Source of the DNA: Limnochorda sp. L945t
GTDB lineage: Bacteria; Bacillota; Limnochordia; Limnochordales; Geochordaceae
Assembly: GCF_035593305.1 (NCBI RefSeq)
Contig: NZ_CP141615.1
Span: 2,573,722 to 2,637,721 of the forward strand
Length of the DNA: 64,000 nt
Direction: 5' to 3'
The notes beneath the pieces are model-generated. The model did no database searches and had not been told where the DNA came from. It saw nothing but the letters and a program-made list of their open reading frames with translations. A program made the position numbers and the translations under genes. How positions within the stretch are numbered: the first letter of the stretch is position 1; each line of letters begins with the position of its first letter. Of the stretch, positions 16,829 through 25,753 are shown piece by piece.

Positions 16829-18900
16829 CGCACGTACGCCCCCGCCACGCCGCCGTCGACCGTGATGGTGCACCCGGTGGTGCGGGAAGACCGGGCGGAG
16901 GCCAGGAAGAGCACCGCCTGCGCCACGTCCTCGGGCCGGACGTTGACCTTCAACGTGGTCCGCTGGCGATAGTACTCGGGTAGCTCCTCGGGGCGGATGC
17001 CGTAGGCAGCCGCCCGTGCCTCCCGCCACTCCGAGGACCAGATGTGGGACCCTTCGAGCACCGCGTCCGGCGCCACGGAGTTGACCCGGATGCCGTACGC
17101 GCCGCCCTCCTCCGCCAGGGAGCGCGCCAGGTGCTGCTCGGCCGCCTTGGCCGCGTTGTACGCGGCGGCCCCCTTGCCGGCCAGCAGGGCGTTTTTGGAG
17201 GTGATGAAGACGATACTGCCCCCGAGCCCCTGCGCCTTCATGACCCGGAAGGCTTCCCGGGCCACGAGGAAGTAACCCCTGGCCAGCACGCCGAAGATCC
17301 GCTCCCACTCCTCGAGCGGCGTCTCTTCCACGGGCGCGGAGTAGGCGAGCCCGGCCGAGGCCACCACGACGTCCATCCCGCCGTACGCCACGGTCGCCGC
17401 CTCGAACACCCGCCGCACCGCCGCCTCGTCGGAGACGTCCGCCGGCTCGGCCAGCACCCGGTCGGGCCCGTGCCGCTCCCGCAAGGCGGAGGCCGCCTCG
17501 TGCAGGCGGGCTTCGTCGATGTCGGTGAGCACGACGTGCGCCCCCTGGGCCGCCAGGAGGTCGGCCGTGGCCCGGCCGATGCCTCCTGCCGCCCCCGTGA
17601 TCAGCGCCACGTGGCGGGACAGTTCCCGCTCGGGGGGCGCCAGCGTCAGCTTGTAGAGCTCGAGCGGCCAGTACTCGACGTCGTACGCCTGCTCGGGGCT
17701 CAAGGAGACGAAGCGCCCGAGCGCCGATGCGCCGCGCATGGTCTCGATCGCCCGGTGGTAGAGGCCGGCGGCCTGGCGCGCCTCGGCCTTCTCCTTGCCC
17801 GTCGCGATGAGCCCGATCCCCGGAATGAGCACGATGCGGGGGTACGGGTCTCCGTCCGGATCGCCGGGCCTCCGAAAACGTGCCTGATAGGCCTGGTAGG
17901 CCGCCTTGTACTCCGCGAGGCCGCTCCGAAGGCGCGCGAGGAGCGCCTCCTCGGTCTCCTTGCCCGGGTCCCACTCCACCCAGAGCGGCAGGTGCTTCGT
18001 ATGCACCAGGTGGTCGGGGCAGGCCGAACCGACCTGGGAAAGCTCCCGGCCCTCGTACGAGCCGGCGAACTCCATGACCGCCGGCGAGTCGTCGTAGTGG
18101 AGGACGACCCTCCGTCGCTCGCTCATCACGCCCCTTGCCACGGGCATGAGCCGGCCGAGCAGCCGCCTGCGCGCTGCCTCGTCCATGGCCCGGATCCGGG
18201 CGCCGCCGAACGAGACCGGTGCCTTTGCCCGCTCCCGGACGAAGGCGTAGGCGTCGTTGACGATGGCCAGGGTGTTGTCGTACGCCTCCCGGTGGGTCCG
18301 CCCCCAGGTCACCAGGCCGTGGCGGGCCAGGAAGACACCCCGGAGCCGGTCTCCTCCTCTGCGAACCGCCTGCAGGACCTCCTTGGCCAGCGAGAAACCC
18401 GGGCGGCGATACGCCACCCAGGCGATGCGGTCGCCGAACGCCTCCCGCGCCAGCCGCTCGCCGTCCTCGGTGTTGCAGAAGGCGAGCACCGCGTCCGGGT
18501 GGGTGTGGTCCACGTGAGGATAAGGGATGAAAGCGTGCATGATGGTCTCGATCGAGGGGCGCGGCGCTCCGGGCAGCAGCACGCAGCGGGTGAGGTACTC
18601 CACCATCTCCTCGTCGCTCATGGCGTCCCGGTTTTCGAGCAGCAGCACGTCCTCCAGCCGCAGGGGGGTGAAGGCCTCCTCCCGTATGGTCGCCAGGTCC
18701 GAGCCGCTGCCCTTCACCCACAGTACCGTGAGCGGGCGCCCGGCCACGTCCGTGCCGGGCAGCTTGGACGACGTGTTGCCACCCTTCCAGTTGACGATGG
18801 CCCGCTCGGCTCCGAGCAGGCGGGATCGGTAGACCAGAAGCTCCAGGTCGGAGAGGGAGGCTGTCTCGTGATCGCTCCATCGGCTGGCGATGACCGGCAT
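16825..18900 (-). CDS. rhaEW: Bifunctional rhamnulose-1-phosphate aldolase / short-chain dehydrogenase (RhaEW type)
   Basis: 691 residues. The N-terminal part (about 1-425) is a class II aldolase/adducin domain with NWKGGNTSSK, WVKGSGSDLATI, HAFIPYPHVDHTHPDA (metal-binding His) and FLARHGLVTWG; it splits rhamnulose 1-phosphate into dihydroxyacetone phosphate and L-lactaldehyde. The C-terminal part (about 432-691) is a classical SDR: ALITGAAGGIGRA, a Ser-containing FITSKN block, and YNAAK catalytic motif. In characterised RhaEW proteins (Chloroflexus) the SDR half oxidises lactaldehyde to lactate. ATG 18900 follows GAGGGCGAGG. It is the first gene of the rhamnose operon, divergent from the DeoR regulator. 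Confidence 0.92.
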   Translation of the reverse strand: MPVIASRWSDHETASLSDLELLVYRSRLLGAERAIVNWKGGNTSSKLPGTDVAGRPLTVLWVKGSGSDLATIREEAFTPLRLEDVLLLENRDAMSDEEMVEYLTRCVLLPGAPRPSIETIMHAFIPYPHVDHTHPDAVLAFCNTEDGERLAREAFGDRIAWVAYRRPGFSLAKEVLQAVRRGGDRLRGVFLARHGLVTWGRTHREAYDNTLAIVNDAYAFVRERAKAPVSFGGARIRAMDEAARRRLLGRLMPVARGVMSERRRVVLHYDDSPAVMEFAGSYEGRELSQVGSACPDHLVHTKHLPLWVEWDPGKETEEALLARLRSGLAEYKAAYQAYQARFRRPGDPDGDPYPRIVLIPGIGLIATGKEKAEARQAAGLYHRAIETMRGASALGRFVSLSPEQAYDVEYWPLELYKLTLAPPERELSRHVALITGAAGGIGRATADLLAAQGAHVVLTDIDEARLHEAASALRERHGPDRVLAEPADVSDEAAVRRVFEAATVAYGGMDVVVASAGLAYSAPVEETPLEEWERIFGVLARGYFLVAREAFRVMKAQGLGGSIVFITSKNALLAGKGAAAYNAAKAAEQHLARSLAEEGGAYGIRVNSVAPDAVLEGSHIWSSEWREARAAAYGIRPEELPEYYRQRTTLKVNVRPEDVAQAVLFLASARSSRTTGCTITVDGGVAGAYVR

Positions 18901-19068
18901 CCCGCTCGCCTCGCCCTCGTGGGATGTTGACCGATGATGTGACTCTCTGGTGTTTTGTGACCGCTTACTTCGGCGGCACCCCAGATTCTCCTTCCGGGTT
19001 TGCGAGATCTTGCGAGGAGCTTGCGCCGCGGGCGGCGAACATGAGCCCGCGAAGGACAGGAGGCATCC
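18901..19068. promoter_or_regulatory. Divergent control region of the rhamnose regulon
   Basis: 168 bases between rhaEW and rhaR. Two direct copies of TTGCGAG (19000-19006 and 19010-19016) are spaced 10 bp, one helical turn; nearby, TGTTGACC (18925), TGTGACT (18939) and TGTGACC (18956) repeat a TGTGAC-like core. Either set could be the DeoR-family operator. No -35/-10 pair stands out clearly on either strand. Confidence 0.5.
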
Positions 19069-19944
19069 ATGGCGACCTCGCGCCACACGGACCGGGCCGA
19101 CCGCGAGCAGGCGCGCGGCACCCGCCTCGGATCTCCCACCCCGGGCACGGCCGACGGGCTCTTGCCCAGGGGCCGCCCTATCCTGGCATCCGAGCGGCGT
19201 AACGTCATCCGGCGCATCCTGCAAAGAGACGGGGCCGTGAGGGTGAGCGAGCTGGCCCCCGCCCTCGGGGTCTCCGAGGAAACCGTCCGGCGGGATCTCG
19301 AGTACCTGGCCCGGGCGGGGCTGGCCGAACGGACCTACGGGGGAGCCGTCGTCACCCAGTCGGCTTCACCCGAGCTGCCGTTCGCCCGGCGCGAGGCGGA
19401 GCACCGGGAAGAGAAGGAGCGGATCGCCCGCGCCGCCCTGCAATTCGTCCGAGAGGGCGACAACATCGGGATGGATGCCAGCACCACCGTGCTCTACCTG
19501 GCGCGTGCCTGGCCGCAGGACCTGCAGGTGACGGTGCTCACCAACTCGGTGCCCATCGCGGTGGAGATGCTCAAGCACCCCGCCGTGACCGTGGTCTGCA
19601 CGGGGGGCATCATGCGGGAGGCATCGTGGTCGTTCGTGGGCCCGCTGGCCGAGAGGGCCGTCGGATCGTACCACCTCGACCGGGTGTTCATGTCGTGCCG
19701 GGGGTTCACCGTGGAGCGAGGGCCCACCGAGTCCAACGAGCTCGAGGTCCAGGTGAAGCGGCGGCTGATGGAGGCCGCCGAGCAGGTCATCGTGCTGGCG
19801 GACAGTTCCAAGCTGGGGGCGGCCGGCTTCGTCTCCATCAGCCCGGCCACCGCGGTGCAGGCGCTCGTCACCGACGCAGGCGCCGACCCCGCCTACGTGG
19901 AGCGGCTGCGGAGGTTGGGGATCGAAGTGGTGCTGGCGGAGTAG
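19069..19944 (+). CDS. rhaR: DeoR-family transcriptional regulator of rhamnose use
   Basis: 291 residues. After a flexible 35-residue N-terminus comes the DeoR winged helix-turn-helix (about 40-95): ERRNVIRRILQRDGAVRVSE, then LAPALGVSEETVRRDLEYL and ERTYGGAV. The sensor domain (about 105-265) is the DeoR C-terminal isomerase-like fold with GMDASTTVLYLA, VTVLTNSVPIAVEML, VCTGGIMREASWSFVGP and VIVLADSSKLG, where a sugar phosphate would bind. GGAGG lies 6 bases before ATG 19069. Being divergent from the rhamnose operon, it most likely represses it and responds to a pathway intermediate; the name is assigned by context only. Confidence 0.85.
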   Translation: MATSRHTDRADREQARGTRLGSPTPGTADGLLPRGRPILASERRNVIRRILQRDGAVRVSELAPALGVSEETVRRDLEYLARAGLAERTYGGAVVTQSASPELPFARREAEHREEKERIARAALQFVREGDNIGMDASTTVLYLARAWPQDLQVTVLTNSVPIAVEMLKHPAVTVVCTGGIMREASWSFVGPLAERAVGSYHLDRVFMSCRGFTVERGPTESNELEVQVKRRLMEAAEQVIVLADSSKLGAAGFVSISPATAVQALVTDAGADPAYVERLRRLGIEVVLAE

Positions 19945-20046
19945 GCGGAAAAGGCCGCAGTGCACCGTCCCGGCCTCCCTGCCGAGCGGGCCCGGCGATG
20001 CGCCCGGCTTCGGCGGCAGCCGGCCTGAAGCCGGCGCCGGCCCGGG

Positions 20047-21204
20047 TCACGAGAAATAGCTGCGGGCGATGATCACTTTCTGGATCTCGTTGGTGCCCTC
20101 GTAGATCTGGGTGATCTTGGCGTCTCGCATCATGCGCTCGACGGGGTGGTCCTTCACGTACCCGTAGCCCCCGAGCAGCTGGACCGCGTCCGTGGTCACC
20201 CGCATGGCCGTGTCCGAGCAAAACATCTTGGCCATGGCCGCGTACCGGTTGACCTCCGCAGGCAGCCGGCCGTAGCCATGGTCGTGGATGAGCCGCGACG
20301 CGTAGTACAACAGCTGCCGGGCCGCCTCGATCTGGGTCGCCATCTCCGCCACCATGAACTGCAGCCCTTGAAACTCGGCCAAAAGCCGCCCGAACTGGCG
20401 CCGCTCCTTCATGTACGCCACCGCGTAATCGAAAGCCCCCTGGGCGATCCCCAGCGCCTGCGCCGCCACGCCGGGCCGGGACCGGTCGAAGGTCATCATG
20501 GCGATCTTGAAGCCCTCGCCCACTTCCCCCAGGCGGTGGTCGTCCGGTACCTCGCACCCGTCGAAGACCAGCTCGGCCGTGGGCGAAGCGTGCAGCCCCA
20601 TCTTCTCCTCCAGGCGGCTCACCCCGAAGCCGGGCGTGCCCTTCTCGACGACGAACGCTACGATGCCCTTGTGTCCCCGGGCCGGGTCGACCGTGGCGAA
20701 GGTGGTCAGGACATCCGCCACGCTGCCGTTGGTGATGAACCGCTTGGTCCCCTCCAGCACCCAGCGGTCCCCGCGCCGCTCGGCCCGGGTGCGCAGGCTC
20801 GCCGGGTCCGAGCCGGCCTCGGGCTCGGTCAGCGCAAACGCCACCAGCTTCTGCCCTGAGGCGATCGGCGGCAGCCAGCGCTGCTTCTGCTCTTCCGAGC
20901 CGCCCAGGACGATGGGCAGCGCCCCGAGCTCCTGCACCGCCAGGATGAGCGCCGCCGTGGCGTCCACCCGGGCGAGCTCCTCGATGACGACGACGAGCGT
21001 CAGGAGGTCGGTGCCCGCCCCGCCGTACGCCTCGGGCACGACGAGGCTGAAGAGACCCTGTTCCCGGAAGAGCTCGACGATGTCCCACGGAAATTCTCCG
21101 GTGCGGTCGTACTCTGCCGCTCGCGGCGCGATCTTCTCCTCCGCCAGCTCCCGCGCCAGCTTGCGAAACGACTCCTGCTCCTCCGTCAGGCGCCAGCCTT
21201 CCAT
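20047..21204 (-). CDS. Acyl-CoA dehydrogenase (short/medium-chain type)
   Basis: 385 residues, FAD flavoprotein introducing the alpha-beta double bond into acyl-CoA and passing electrons to ETF. Domain blocks: N-terminal helices, FALTEPEAGSDPASL (FAD/substrate binding), GTKRFITNG, RRQFGRLLAEFQGLQ, QLLGGYGYVKDHPVERMMRD and the C-terminal QIYEGTNEIQKVIIAR, in which Glu369 is the expected catalytic base (as in YEGT of short-chain enzymes). ATG 21204 has only a weak SD; GTG 21216 (with GAGGGG upstream) is an alternative start. It is the last gene of the acyl-CoA operon, converging with rhaR across 102 bases in which I see no clear terminator. Confidence 0.93.
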   Translation of the reverse strand: MEGWRLTEEQESFRKLARELAEEKIAPRAAEYDRTGEFPWDIVELFREQGLFSLVVPEAYGGAGTDLLTLVVVIEELARVDATAALILAVQELGALPIVLGGSEEQKQRWLPPIASGQKLVAFALTEPEAGSDPASLRTRAERRGDRWVLEGTKRFITNGSVADVLTTFATVDPARGHKGIVAFVVEKGTPGFGVSRLEEKMGLHASPTAELVFDGCEVPDDHRLGEVGEGFKIAMMTFDRSRPGVAAQALGIAQGAFDYAVAYMKERRQFGRLLAEFQGLQFMVAEMATQIEAARQLLYYASRLIHDHGYGRLPAEVNRYAAMAKMFCSDTAMRVTTDAVQLLGGYGYVKDHPVERMMRDAKITQIYEGTNEIQKVIIARSYFS

Positions 21205-21269
21205 CACCTGGGCCACGTTGGCCGCCCCCCTCGCCCCCGGGGTTGGGAGAGCGCCCGCCTCGAAACGCC

Positions 21270-22496
21270 TCAGGCCGTCTCGCGGTTCCGGCTCGGGCGC
21301 AGGCCCATTTCCCGGGAAATGACCTCGCGCAGCATTTCGTCGGTGCCGCCGCCGATGCGGTAAAGCCGGAGATCTCGCCAGATCCGCTGCACGTCGTACT
21401 CCATCGTGTAGCCGTAGCCGCCGTGCATCTGCAGTGCCTCGTCGGCCACCTCGAACGCCGTCCGGGTGGCGACGAGCTTCGCCATCATGATCTCCTTGAC
21501 CGCACGCCGGCCCTGCTCCACTCGCCACGCCGCCGCGTACACCAGCTGCCGGGCCGCCTCCAGCGCCGCCGCCATCTCCGCGATCCGGTGCTGCAGCGCC
21601 TGGAAGCGCCCGATGGGCTGGCCGAAGGCGTGGCGCGTCCTGACGTACTCGAGCGTTTGGTCCAGCGCCTCCTGGCCCATGGCCACGGCCGCCGCCGCGA
21701 TGGCGAGCCGCTCTCCCTCCAGCTCCCACATGAGGTGATAGAAGCCCCGGTGGAGTTCGCCCAGGAGGTGGCCGTCCGGCACGAAGCACTGGTCGAAGAG
21801 CAGTTCGCCGGTGTCCGACGACCACATGCCGACCTTGTCGAGGGTGCGCACGGTACGGAAGCCCGGCATGCCCCGTTCCACCAGGAAAAGGCTGATGCCC
21901 GAGCGCCCCGCGGGCGGGTCGGTCTTGGCGGCCACCACCAACAGGTCGGCGATGGCACCGTTGGTAATGAACGTCTTGCTCCCGTCCAGCACCCAGCCTC
22001 CCTCGACCCGGCGCGCCACCGTGCGGATGCCGGCGAGGTCCGATCCGGCCCACGGTTCCGTCATGGCGATGGCCAGCACCTTCTTCCCGGTCAGCGCCGC
22101 CGGCAGGTAGCGCCGGTGCTGCTCGGGCGTCCCGAAGCGCACGAGCACCGGTAGCGCCATGTCCGTGTGAACCATGACCCCCATCGGAAGCCCGCCCATG
22201 CCGCACCGGTGCAGCTCCTCGATGAAGACGATCTCCGAGAACCAGTCGAGCCCCGCCCCGCCCAGGATCTCCGGTACCCGCAGCCCCAACAGCCCGTACT
22301 CGCCCAGGGTGCGGAAGACGTCGGGAGGAAAGCCCCCCGCCTTCTCCCACTGCTGGGCGTGGGGCTTGAGGTGGCGCTCCACCACCTCGCGCACCGTCTC
22401 TCGCAACGCCCGGTGCTCCGGCCGGAAGTACGGCCCGAAGCGCTCCTCGAGGCCCGGCGCGTACTCCGCTCCGGCCTCCTGCGCCGCCAGTGCCAT
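21270..22496 (-). CDS. Acyl-CoA dehydrogenase, second paralogue
   Basis: 408 residues. All acyl-CoA dehydrogenase blocks are present: AMTEPWAGSDLAGIRT, GSKTFITNGAIADLLV, VGMWSSDTGEL, RHAFGQPIGRFQALQHR, LQMHGGYGYTMEYDVQRIWR and a C-terminal YRIGGGTDEMLREVI. In this last motif the residue after Tyr-Arg-Ile is Gly rather than the Glu of the YEGT motif, so the catalytic base may sit elsewhere, as in long-chain and isovaleryl-type enzymes. GGGGGG precedes ATG 22496 by 8 bases. Chain length and branching specificity cannot be read from the sequence. Confidence 0.92.
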   Translation of the reverse strand: MALAAQEAGAEYAPGLEERFGPYFRPEHRALRETVREVVERHLKPHAQQWEKAGGFPPDVFRTLGEYGLLGLRVPEILGGAGLDWFSEIVFIEELHRCGMGGLPMGVMVHTDMALPVLVRFGTPEQHRRYLPAALTGKKVLAIAMTEPWAGSDLAGIRTVARRVEGGWVLDGSKTFITNGAIADLLVVAAKTDPPAGRSGISLFLVERGMPGFRTVRTLDKVGMWSSDTGELLFDQCFVPDGHLLGELHRGFYHLMWELEGERLAIAAAAVAMGQEALDQTLEYVRTRHAFGQPIGRFQALQHRIAEMAAALEAARQLVYAAAWRVEQGRRAVKEIMMAKLVATRTAFEVADEALQMHGGYGYTMEYDVQRIWRDLRLYRIGGGTDEMLREVISREMGLRPSRNRETA

Positions 22497-22537
22497 CTCG
22501 TACGCCCCCCGTGCGCTGACGCCCCGGCGCTCGAATC

Positions 22538-23362
22538 CTAGCGGCCCCGGAAGGACGGCGGGCGCTTTTCGAGGAAAGCCCGCACCCCTTCCGCCCGATC
22601 CTCCGTCGCCAGGGTCATCGCAAAGGCCTGCCGCTCCCACACCAGCCCCCACGACAGCGGCCCTTCGAGCCCACGCCGGGTCACCTCTTTGATGAGCCGC
22701 AGGGCCACGGGTGCCTGCCGCGCAAGCTCGCCCGCCAGCTTCTCCGCCTCGCCCAGCACCTGGCCGTCGGGCACGACCCGGTTGACCAGCCCGACCCGCC
22801 ACGCCTCCCGAGCATCCATGCGGGCCCCCGTCATGAGCCACTCCAGAGCGCGCCCGAGCCCGACGAGGCGCGCCAGCCGCTGCGTGCCACCGGCGCCCGG
22901 CATGATCCCGAGCCGGATCTCGGGCTGGCCGAAGGCGGCGCTCTCCCCGGCGATCCGGATGTCGGCCTGCATCGCGATCTCGAGGCCCCCGCCCATGGCG
23001 GCGCCCTGGATGGCCGCCACCACCGGCTTCTCGCAGGCGCTCACCCGCTCGAACAAGGGTGCGCGCCGGCGGATCCACGCTTGCGCCGCGGCCGCCCCGT
23101 CGATCCCTTCCATCTCCGTGATGTCCGCCCCGGCGCAGAAGTGCTTGCCCGCCCCCGCCAGCACGATGGCCCTCACCGCCGGCTCCTGCTCGGCCCTGTC
23201 CAGGGCCACGGCCAGGGCCGAGAGCAGGGCGTAGCTCAACGCATTGTACTTGTCGGGCCGGTTGAGGGTGATGACGGCGTACCCCTCCCGGGGCTCGTAG
23301 CGCACGAGCCCTTCCCCGGCCTCCTCCGGGACGGTCTTTGCCGCGTCATCTCGGGACTCCAT
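22538..23362 (-). CDS. Enoyl-CoA hydratase (crotonase family)
   Basis: 274 residues; hydrates trans-2-enoyl-CoA in beta-oxidation. Both catalytic glutamates of true hydratases are present: Glu128 in GGGLEIAMQADIRIAGE and Glu148 in FGQPEIRLGIMPGAGGTQRL (rat mitochondrial Glu144 and Glu164). The oxyanion segment KHFCAGADITEM is also complete. It follows the carboxyltransferase gene by 20 bases and precedes an acyl-CoA dehydrogenase gene, in the usual order of a beta-oxidation or branched-chain acid operon. Confidence 0.93.
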   Translation of the reverse strand: MESRDDAAKTVPEEAGEGLVRYEPREGYAVITLNRPDKYNALSYALLSALAVALDRAEQEPAVRAIVLAGAGKHFCAGADITEMEGIDGAAAAQAWIRRRAPLFERVSACEKPVVAAIQGAAMGGGLEIAMQADIRIAGESAAFGQPEIRLGIMPGAGGTQRLARLVGLGRALEWLMTGARMDAREAWRVGLVNRVVPDGQVLGEAEKLAGELARQAPVALRLIKEVTRRGLEGPLSWGLVWERQAFAMTLATEDRAEGVRAFLEKRPPSFRGR

Positions 23363-23382
23363 CGCTCTCACCCACTCCCCCT

Positions 23383-24957
23383 TCACACCGGGTAGACGGG
23401 GTTGCGACGGTGGGAGAACGCCGGCACCGGGCGGTGCCCGTAGAGCTCGAGGCGTTCCACGATCTCCTGCCGCAACCGCTCGGGGGGCACCACGGCGTCG
23501 ACGATGAGCTGGGAGGCAAGCCGGACGACATCGACGTCCCGGGTGTACTCCTCGCGCTTTTCCTCGACGAACGCGCCCCGCTCCGCCTCGGGCAGCTGCA
23601 TGATGCGGTTGTAGTAGACCGCATTCACGGCCGCCTCGGGCCCCATGACCGCGATCTGGGCGGTGGGCAGGGCCAGGGTGCAGTCCGGTTCGAAGGCGGG
23701 CCCCGCCATCGCGTAGAGCCCTGCCCCGTAACACTTGCGGACGATGACGGCGATCTTGGGCACCGTCGCCTCGCTCGTGGCGCAGATCATCTTGGCCCCG
23801 TGCCGGATGATGCCCTGGCGCTCCACCCGGCTTCCGATCATGAAGCCGGGCACGTCGGCCAGGTACAACAACGGGATGCCGTACGCGTTGCACAGCCAGA
23901 CGAAGCGCGCCGCTTTGTCCGAGGAGTCCACGAAGAGCACGCCGCCCTTGACCTTGGGCTGGTTGGCAACGATTCCCACCGCCCGCCCCTCGATGCGGGC
24001 CAGCGCCGTGATGATCTCGGGCGCGTACAGCCTCTTGATCTCGAGCAGCGACCCCTCGTCGACCAGCGCCTCGATGAGCTCCATCATGTCGAAAGGCGTG
24101 TTGGGGCGCAGGGGCACGATCTCCGCGACCGGCCGGCCCGGGCGCGGCGGCACCGGCGCAGCGGCGGGCGGCTTCGCCTGCCAGTGGTCGGGCATGTAGG
24201 CGAGGTAACGGCGCACCAGGGCGATCGCCTCGTCCTCGCTGCTCGCCAACCAGTCGCCCAGCCCGCTCTCGGTGCAGTGCATGCGGGCGCCGCCCATCTC
24301 CTCGAGGCTCACCTTCTCGCCGATCACCATCTCGGCCATCCGGGGCGAGCCGAGGAAAGCGCTCGCGTTGGCGTCGACCATGATGGTCACGTCGGACAGC
24401 GCCGGGACGTACGCCGCCCCGGCCGGCGACGGCCCGAAGAGGACGCAGACCTGGGGAACGACGCCGGACATCTTCACCTGGTTGTAGAAGATGCGCCCGG
24501 CATGGCGCCGCCCCGGGAACATCTCCACCTGGTCGGTGATGCGCGCCCCGGCCGAGTCGACCAGGTAGATCATGGGCACCGCCATGCGCATCGCGGTCTC
24601 CTGGATGCGCACGATCTTCTCGACGGTGCGGGCGCCCCACGAACCCGCCTTCACCGTGGAATCCGACGCCATGAAGCAGACCGGCCGCCCGTGGATGCGG
24701 CCGATGCCCGTCACCACCGCGTCGGCGGCGAGTTCCGGGCTCTCGGCGGCCGCGAGCAACCCGTCTTCCACCATGGCGGAGCCGGGGTCGAGCAGCCGAC
24801 GCAGCCGTTCCCGCACGAAGAGCTTGCCCTGGGCCGCCGCCGACTCGTGGTAGCGCCGGGGGCCTCCGGCCAGGGCCCGCGCTTCGGCCTGGCGCACCCG
24901 CTCGTGCACGTCGGCCGGCGCCTGAGAAGGCGCAAGGGGGAGTGACTCGTCCGCCAC
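23383..24957 (-). CDS. Acyl-CoA carboxylase, carboxyltransferase (beta) subunit
   Basis: 524 residues, PccB/MccB-type carboxyltransferase with two crotonase-fold halves. Visible are YLVDSAGARI, VCVLFGPSPAGAAYVPALSD, MHCTESGLGDWLASS in the N-half and VLFVDSSDKAARF, LADVPGFMIGSRVERQGIIR, YGAGLYAMAGPAFEPD in the C-half, binding biotin and acyl-CoA. It would carboxylate a short-chain acyl-CoA such as propionyl- or methylcrotonyl-CoA together with the biotinyl protein encoded two genes upstream. GTG 24957 (GAGG five bases upstream) is chosen. A biotin carboxylase gene is not present in the operon. Confidence 0.9.
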   Translation of the reverse strand: MADESLPLAPSQAPADVHERVRQAEARALAGGPRRYHESAAAQGKLFVRERLRRLLDPGSAMVEDGLLAAAESPELAADAVVTGIGRIHGRPVCFMASDSTVKAGSWGARTVEKIVRIQETAMRMAVPMIYLVDSAGARITDQVEMFPGRRHAGRIFYNQVKMSGVVPQVCVLFGPSPAGAAYVPALSDVTIMVDANASAFLGSPRMAEMVIGEKVSLEEMGGARMHCTESGLGDWLASSEDEAIALVRRYLAYMPDHWQAKPPAAAPVPPRPGRPVAEIVPLRPNTPFDMMELIEALVDEGSLLEIKRLYAPEIITALARIEGRAVGIVANQPKVKGGVLFVDSSDKAARFVWLCNAYGIPLLYLADVPGFMIGSRVERQGIIRHGAKMICATSEATVPKIAVIVRKCYGAGLYAMAGPAFEPDCTLALPTAQIAVMGPEAAVNAVYYNRIMQLPEAERGAFVEEKREEYTRDVDVVRLASQLIVDAVVPPERLRQEIVERLELYGHRPVPAFSHRRNPVYPV

Positions 24958-24964
24958 GGCCGCC

Positions 24965-25753
24965 TCAGCGCCCCTTCCACTGCGGCGCCCGCTTTTCGAG
25001 GAACGCGCGCACGCCTTCCTGGAAATCGTCGCTCCCGGCGAGCACGAGCCGCAGCGCGTGCAGGTACTCGATGGCGCTCCCCACCGGGAGATCCCGGCTC
25101 TCGGCCCACCCCCGCAGGCCCACTTCGACGGCCAGCGGGCTCCAGCCGGCGATCTGGCGGGCCACCGCGCCGGCCTCTTCCGGCAGCCGGTCGTGGGGCA
25201 CGACCCGGTGGACGAGCCCCATCGCCTGGGCCTCGTGGGCATCGAAGAGGCGCCCGGTCAGGCCGAGCTCCAGGGCGCGCCGCTCCCCCACCGCCCGGGC
25301 CAGCGCCGGCATCACCACCATGGGAAACATGCCGAGGCGTACCTCGGTCGCCCCGAAGCGGGCCCGGTCGGAGGCCACCGCCACGTGAGCGAGCGCCACC
25401 AGCCCCAGGCCGCCCCCCAGCGCCCACCCGTTGACCGCGGCCACCAGCGGCCGGCGAAGCCCGGCTCCCAGCTTGAACAGCCGCACCAGCGCCTCTCCAC
25501 CGGCGAAGGCCTCCGGGGCCGGCCGGCCGCCCGTGGCGGCGAACTCCCGCAGGTCCGCCCCCGCGCAAAACGCCTCGCCGCTGCCGGTCAGCAGGATCGC
25601 CCGGACCGCGGGCAACCGTTCGGCCTGCTCGAGGGCATCCGCGAGCGCCGCAGCCGCCTCTCCGGTGAGGGGATTGCGCCGTTCGGGGTCGCTCAGGGTG
25701 AGGCGCAGCACCCCGGCCTCGTCGGGCCCTTCGCGCACCACGTGGCCGCTCAT
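24965..25753 (-). CDS. Enoyl-CoA hydratase/isomerase family protein with one catalytic Glu missing
   Basis: 262 residues, crotonase fold: EAFCAGADLREF forms the oxyanion hole and GRLFDAHEAQAMGLVHRVVP is the usual following block. The position of the first catalytic Glu is Gly (WALGGGLGLVALAHVAV), while the second is kept in FGATEVRLGMFPM. This pattern occurs in methylglutaconyl-CoA-hydratase-like and isomerase-like members, so simple beta-oxidation hydratase activity is doubtful. With the carboxyltransferase next to it a leucine-type pathway is conceivable, but no HMG-CoA lyase is seen. ATG 25753 overlaps the biotinyl protein gene by four bases. Confidence 0.85.
   Translation of the reverse strand: MSGHVVREGPDEAGVLRLTLSDPERRNPLTGEAAAALADALEQAERLPAVRAILLTGSGEAFCAGADLREFAATGGRPAPEAFAGGEALVRLFKLGAGLRRPLVAAVNGWALGGGLGLVALAHVAVASDRARFGATEVRLGMFPMVVMPALARAVGERRALELGLTGRLFDAHEAQAMGLVHRVVPHDRLPEEAGAVARQIAGWSPLAVEVGLRGWAESRDLPVGSAIEYLHALRLVLAGSDDFQEGVRAFLEKRAPQWKGR

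Noticed and set aside
15290-18880. One giant 1196-residue minus-strand open frame over rhaB and part of the aldolase gene
   Set aside because: Only its last 512 codons (rhaB) are real; the upstream part is a different frame of the aldolase-dehydrogenase gene kept open by high GC.
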